This document shows, one piece after another, positions 60,571 through 64,000 of a DNA stretch of 64,000 bases. Source of the DNA: Proteus terrae (GTDB lineage Bacteria > Pseudomonadota > Gammaproteobacteria > Enterobacterales > Enterobacteriaceae). The notes beneath the pieces were generated by a model. It saw nothing but the letters and a program-made list of their open reading frames with translations. It did no database searches and was not told the origin of the DNA. The stretch covers positions 216,818-280,817 of the forward strand of contig NZ_PENS01000007.1 of NCBI RefSeq assembly GCF_003144325.1, in the 5' to 3' direction. The position numbers and the translations under genes are program-made. Numbering within the stretch: position 1 is the stretch's first letter; each line of letters opens with the position of its first letter.

Positions 60571-62103
60571 ATGGCATTAGCAATAATATATACACGAGCC
60601 TCTTTAGGAATATCAGCTCCGCTTATTACTATAGAGGCTCATATTAGTCAGGGATTACCCGGATTAACATTAGTTGGATTACCTGAGACTGTCGTAAAAG
60701 AAGCAAAAGACAGAGTAAGAAGTGCACTAATTAATAGCGGATATACTTATCCTGCAAAAAGAATAACAATTAATCTATCACCAGCCGATTTACCCAAAGA
60801 AGGTGCACGTTATGACTTACCTATTGCACTGGCAATACTCATTGCATCTGAACAATTAACATCAAATAAATTAGAATGTTATGAGTTTATTGGAGAGCTT
60901 GCACTTTCTGGTAAATTACAACGAGTTAATGCAGTTATTCCATCAATTCTTAGTGCTTCAAAAGATCGTCGAATATGCATTGTATCAGTAGAGCATCAAA
61001 CTGAAGTTTCATTATTACCCAATAAATCAGCTTTATTAGCCTCTCATCTTTTAGAGATTTGCCACCACCTAGAAAATAATACGCCATTAATTGAAACAGA
61101 AAACTTTATTATTAATAATGAAATTGAAAATCAAGATAATAAAGATATGAGTGATATAATTGGCCAAAATAATGCAAAAAGAGCAGCAGAAATCACAGCA
61201 GCAGGAAATCACAATATTTTATTTCTTGGCCCACCAGGAACAGGCAAAACAATGTTAGCGCAAAGGATAAGTACGCTCCTCCCACCTTTAACAGCTACAG
61301 AAGCACTTGATGTATTAATCATTAGTAGTTTAAGAGGAGTGACATTTGATGAAAAAAAGTGGCCTACAAGACCATTTAGAGCCCCACATCATACTTCCTC
61401 TGCGGTTGCTTTAACAGGAGGAGGTTCTCTTCCTAAACCAGGAGAAATTACATTAGCACATCATGGTATTTTATTTTTAGATGAACTGCCTGAATTCGAA
61501 CGCCGTGTACTCGATGCATTACGAGAACCTCTAGATGCTAGAGAAATAACTATTTCACGAGCAAAAGCCAAAATAAGCTACCCAGCTAACGTATTATTAG
61601 TCGGTGCATTAAATCCAAGCCCAACAGGACACTATCAAGGTAGTCACAATCGAGTACCAATAAAGCAGATCCTGCGCTATTTAAACAAGGTTTCTGGGCC
61701 ATTTTTAGATAGGTTTGATTTATCTGTCGAAATGCCACTACTTCCTCAAGGCTCGCTTATTCATCCTACACTTACCACGGAAAGTAGTACTGCAATTAGA
61801 GAACGTGTTCTAAAGGCAAGAGAAAAGCAATTTACACGATGTGGGAAAGTGAATACTTATTTAACCGGAAAAGAGATTGAATGCTATTGCTCGTTGAGTA
61901 CTCATGATGCAACTTTTCTTGAAGACACGCTAAATAAATTAGGATTATCAATACGAGCTTGGCATAAGATTTTAAGAGTATCGAGAACTATCGCAGACCT
62001 TGAAAATGAAGAGAAAATACAAAGAAATCATTTAATTGAAGCATTAAGCTTTCGTGCAATGGATAGATTAATGATCTATTTACAAAAGCAACTAGATGGA
62101 TAA
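60571..62103 (+). CDS. comM: ComM/YifB family Mg chelatase-like AAA+ ATPase
   Basis: A 510-residue protein. An N-terminal ChlI/Lon-like domain (about 1-165) contains HISQGLPGLTLVGLPET. The AAA+ domain has Walker A GPPGTGKTMLAQR near residue 220 and Walker B GILFLDELPEF. A C-terminal Mg-chelatase domain follows. ComM is a branch-migration helicase that helps integrate DNA during natural transformation; in enterics it is widely kept. GGAG lies 8 bases before the ATG. AT-rich codon use is stronger than in neighbouring genes. Confidence 0.93.
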   Translation: MALAIIYTRASLGISAPLITIEAHISQGLPGLTLVGLPETVVKEAKDRVRSALINSGYTYPAKRITINLSPADLPKEGARYDLPIALAILIASEQLTSNKLECYEFIGELALSGKLQRVNAVIPSILSASKDRRICIVSVEHQTEVSLLPNKSALLASHLLEICHHLENNTPLIETENFIINNEIENQDNKDMSDIIGQNNAKRAAEITAAGNHNILFLGPPGTGKTMLAQRISTLLPPLTATEALDVLIISSLRGVTFDEKKWPTRPFRAPHHTSSAVALTGGGSLPKPGEITLAHHGILFLDELPEFERRVLDALREPLDAREITISRAKAKISYPANVLLVGALNPSPTGHYQGSHNRVPIKQILRYLNKVSGPFLDRFDLSVEMPLLPQGSLIHPTLTTESSTAIRERVLKAREKQFTRCGKVNTYLTGKEIECYCSLSTHDATFLEDTLNKLGLSIRAWHKILRVSRTIADLENEEKIQRNHLIEALSFRAMDRLMIYLQKQLDG

Positions 62104-62105
62104 AT

Positions 62106-62133
62106 AAAAAGGAGCGAAAATACGCTCCTTTTA
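62106..62133. terminator. Bidirectional terminator between comM and maoP
   Basis: AAGGAGCG and CGCTCCTT form an 8-bp stem flanked by A and T runs, between converging genes. Confidence 0.85.
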
Positions 62134-62149
62134 ACTAAAACTAATGATA

Positions 62150-62488
62150 TTAATCATCAGAGTCGGTATAGTCATCAGATGGATCGAGCTGCGGCTTTCC
62201 ACCCGATAATGTATGAAAACGTTTTGGACGACTTATACGACTAGTATATTTCTTCCAAATTTTTTCTTCGACCGTTGCTGCTTCTCGTTCGCCACGACAC
62301 ATGGCAACAAATAATTTTTCCGTTTCAGTTGTAGGCTCTCGTTTGCCTAAATCAAGCTCATTAAAGGCTTGACCATGACGTTCCAATATCTGGGATTCCT
62401 TGATAGTGAAATCGCCATGACGAGAAAAACCACGCGGATAATGTTTATTGTCAAAAAAACGATTAGTCGTGATAAAACTTTCTGCCAT
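62150..62488 (-). CDS. maoP: Macrodomain Ori organisation protein MaoP (YifE)
   Basis: A 112-residue protein, identical in length to E. coli MaoP. Almost the whole sequence is conserved, including [34 protein letters not shown] and [13 protein letters not shown], with the acidic end DYTDSDD. MaoP acts with the maoS DNA site to constrain the Ori region of the chromosome. I start at MAESF (62488). It is divergent from hdfR as in E. coli, where maoS lies in the shared intergenic region. Confidence 0.93.
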   Translation of the reverse strand: MAESFITTNRFFDNKHYPRGFSRHGDFTIKESQILERHGQAFNELDLGKREPTTETEKLFVAMCRGEREAATVEEKIWKKYTSRISRPKRFHTLSGGKPQLDPSDDYTDSDD

Positions 62489-62603
62489 CTGACACACTCC
62501 TAATTCTCTATCGTCATACTTATGGCGCGGAGTATTAGATAGTCATGCGGTTCTGTAAAACAAAATATTTAAATCGTAACGACAAATTTTTTTGGAGATA
62601 GAT

Positions 62604-63425
62604 GTGGATACCGAATTACTGAAAACCTTTTTGGAAGTCAGTAAGACTAGACACTTTGGACGAGCCGCTGAATCTCTTTATTTAACGCAGTCTGCGGTTA
62701 GTTTTAGAATACGACAATTGGAAACACAATTAGGCACGAATCTGTTTACACGCCATCGTAATAATATTCGTCTAACTGTCGCGGGTGAAAGGCTGATCCC
62801 TTATGCTGAATCGTTAATGAATACATGGCTTCTCGCTAAAAAAGAGATTAGCCATGCTTCACAACATTCAGAGCTATCAATTGGCGCCACAGCATCACTC
62901 TGGGAAGCATATCTAACATCTTGGTTACAGGAATCTTATCTAGAAAGAAAAGAGCTCAGAATCGAATCTAGAGTCTCTACAAGGCAATCTCTTGTAAAAC
63001 AACTTCATGCAAGAGAACTCGATCTTCTTTTTACGACAGAATCACCAAAGATGGATGAATTAGAAAGTAAAATTATTGGTGACATTACTTTCCAGTTGAT
63101 GAAAATAGCATCTAATAAAACAGAAGAAATAGTACAATTTATCAAAATTGAATGGAGTGCTGATTTTCAGCCTTTTCTTCCTAATGGAGTGGCGCAAAAA
63201 ATTGATCCTATTTTGACCACTAACTCCGCAATGATTGCTTATCAATTAATGAAAACAACGCAAGCAATTGCGTTTCTACCTACACATTGGCTCGATCTCT
63301 ATTCAGACCTTGCTCCTGCCTCAACAGAAATTATTCAAAAACCTTTATTTGCGGTTTGGCTAAATACTAGTGATCAGCAAGTATTGATACAACAACTATT
63401 AAAACAGCCGATAAATAATCAATAA
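62604..63425 (+). CDS. hdfR: LysR-type regulator HdfR
   Basis: A 273-residue LysR regulator. The N-terminal 60 residues, [20 protein letters not shown] and the following recognition helix, are nearly identical to E. coli HdfR; the effector domain is more diverged. HdfR represses flhDC and so flagellar synthesis in E. coli, of interest in a swarming genus. The start is GTG at 62604: GGAG lies 6 bases upstream and the E. coli start aligns there. The apparent longer frame begins at a TTG overlapping that ribosome-binding site. Confidence 0.93.
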   Translation: MDTELLKTFLEVSKTRHFGRAAESLYLTQSAVSFRIRQLETQLGTNLFTRHRNNIRLTVAGERLIPYAESLMNTWLLAKKEISHASQHSELSIGATASLWEAYLTSWLQESYLERKELRIESRVSTRQSLVKQLHARELDLLFTTESPKMDELESKIIGDITFQLMKIASNKTEEIVQFIKIEWSADFQPFLPNGVAQKIDPILTTNSAMIAYQLMKTTQAIAFLPTHWLDLYSDLAPASTEIIQKPLFAVWLNTSDQQVLIQQLLKQPINNQ

Positions 63426-63606
63426 AGCTTAAATCTACTCTATATAGTTATCCATGATATTAACGAATAACTTTTGGATTTAAGCTTTATCTCTAGAATT
63501 CATAATATATAACAGAGAATATTACCGATAAATATTGGTAAAAGGAGTGTATTGGTAGGTTAGTTGATGAGTGTTTAAAGTAGTAAATATTGAGAATATA
63601 CAAATA

Positions 63607-63636
63607 ACAAAAAGCCCAGTTAATTAACTGGGCTAC
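63607..63636 (-). terminator. Terminator of the rrn operon distal tRNAs
   Basis: AGCCCAGTTA and TAACTGGGCT form a perfect 10-bp stem with a 2-base loop, followed on the minus strand by TTTTTG. It lies about 38 bp past tRNA-Trp. Confidence 0.9.
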
Positions 63637-63673
63637 AAAGAAGTATAAATTTTGTTATTACTTAATTGGTAAC

Positions 63674-63749
63674 TGGCAGGGGCGGAGAGGCTCGAACTCC
63701 CAACACCCGGTTTTGGAGACCGGTGCTCTACCAATTGAACTACGCCCCT
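63674..63749 (-). tRNA. trpT: tRNA-Trp (anticodon CCA)
   Basis: 76 nt with encoded CCA, starting AGGGGCG. The anticodon loop CTCCAAA gives CCA. It lies at the distal end of the rRNA operon as in E. coli rrnC. Confidence 0.97.
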
Positions 63750-63756
63750 AAATAGT

Positions 63757-63833
63757 TGGCGGAACGGACGGGACTCGAACCCGCGACCCCCTGCGTGACA
63801 GGCAGGTATTCTAACCAACTGAACTACCGCTCC
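63757..63833 (-). tRNA. aspT: tRNA-Asp (anticodon GUC)
   Basis: 77 nt with encoded CCA, starting GGAGCGG. The anticodon loop CTGTCAC gives GUC. It lies between 5S rRNA and tRNA-Trp. Confidence 0.97.
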
Positions 63834-63881
63834 GCGTATTCTTTGCGCGATTAATGTTATTAAACACTAACGCTTTAATTG

Positions 63882-64000
63882 ATGCCTGGCAGTTCCCTAC
63901 TCTCACATGGGGAGACCCCACACTACCATCGGCGCTACAACGTTTCACTTCTGAGTTCGGCATGGATTCAGGTGGGTCCGCTGCGCTATGGCCGCCAAGC
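63882..64000 (-). rRNA. rrf: 5S rRNA, cut by the window edge
   Basis: Minus-strand 5S rRNA of which 119 nt are present; only a base or so of the 5' end is missing. The conserved CCGAACTCAGAAGTGAAACG and the 3' end GGGAACTGCCAGGCA are seen. The 23S and 16S genes of the operon should lie just beyond the right edge. Confidence 0.96.

Noticed and set aside
63633..63818. 61-residue frame on the minus strand containing RGFESRPFRQ
   Set aside because: It is a translation of tRNA-Asp and tRNA-Trp, not a protein gene.

Overview
The window looks like a chromosomal segment of a Proteus species (Morganellaceae, Enterobacterales). The DNA is AT-rich, the proteins closely resemble their Escherichia coli counterparts, and the gene order is that of the E. 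coli 84-86 min region from an rrn operon to yigL. Genus level is as far as I can go by reading; I could not run a database search.

Layout, left to right. (1) 1-1224 is very AT-rich with no convincing gene. (2) 1225-7115 is an accessory block: a LysR-type regulator followed by a minimal four-gene chaperone-usher fimbrial operon (major pilin, chaperone, usher, two-domain tip adhesin). It occupies the flank of yigL. (3) 7189-12544 holds yigL, pldB, recQ and pldA on the minus strand, with yigI divergent. (4) 12690-20241 holds rarD, an unrecognised small gene where E. coli has corA/yigF/yigG, uvrD with a LexA box, the lptM-dapF-yigA-xerC-yigB operon, and cyaY. (5) 20323-28103 holds cyaA (UUG start, CRP site) divergent from the haem operon hemCDXY. 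(6) 28185-29909 holds a small membrane protein gene, the sRNA gene glmZ with a sigma-54-type promoter and candidate GlrR/IHF sites, a long hexanucleotide repeat, and four tRNA genes (Arg-His-Leu-Pro). (7) 30136-43055 is a complete enterobacterial common antigen (ECA) cluster, wecA to wecG. (8) 43465-50655 holds rho, trxA, rhlB, gppA and rep. (9) 51010-60119 holds ilvC, ilvY and ilvLGMEDA with leader peptide, attenuator and an intact ilvG. (10) 60571-64000 holds comM, maoP, hdfR, tRNA-Trp, tRNA-Asp and nearly all of a 5S rRNA, the distal end of an rRNA operon.

Functional groups. The wec genes make UDP-ManNAcA and dTDP-Fuc4NAc, assemble the ECA trisaccharide on undecaprenyl phosphate, flip it and polymerise it. 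The ilv genes cover four of the core steps to isoleucine and valine, under attenuation (GMEDA) and IlvY control (ilvC). hemC and hemD carry out consecutive steps to uroporphyrinogen III. DNA repair and chromosome maintenance genes (uvrD, rep, recQ, xerC) are scattered through. Compared with E. coli, corA, rhtB/rhtC, aslA/aslB, yifK and ppiC are missing from their usual places.

I found no phage, insertion sequence, CRISPR array or defence system. The least ordinary parts are the fimbrial island with its LysR gene and 12-bp tandem repeat, the glmZ control region, the (TAGAAG)n tract, the unrecognised gene beside uvrD, and several non-coding repeats and palindromes in the ilv and wec regions.
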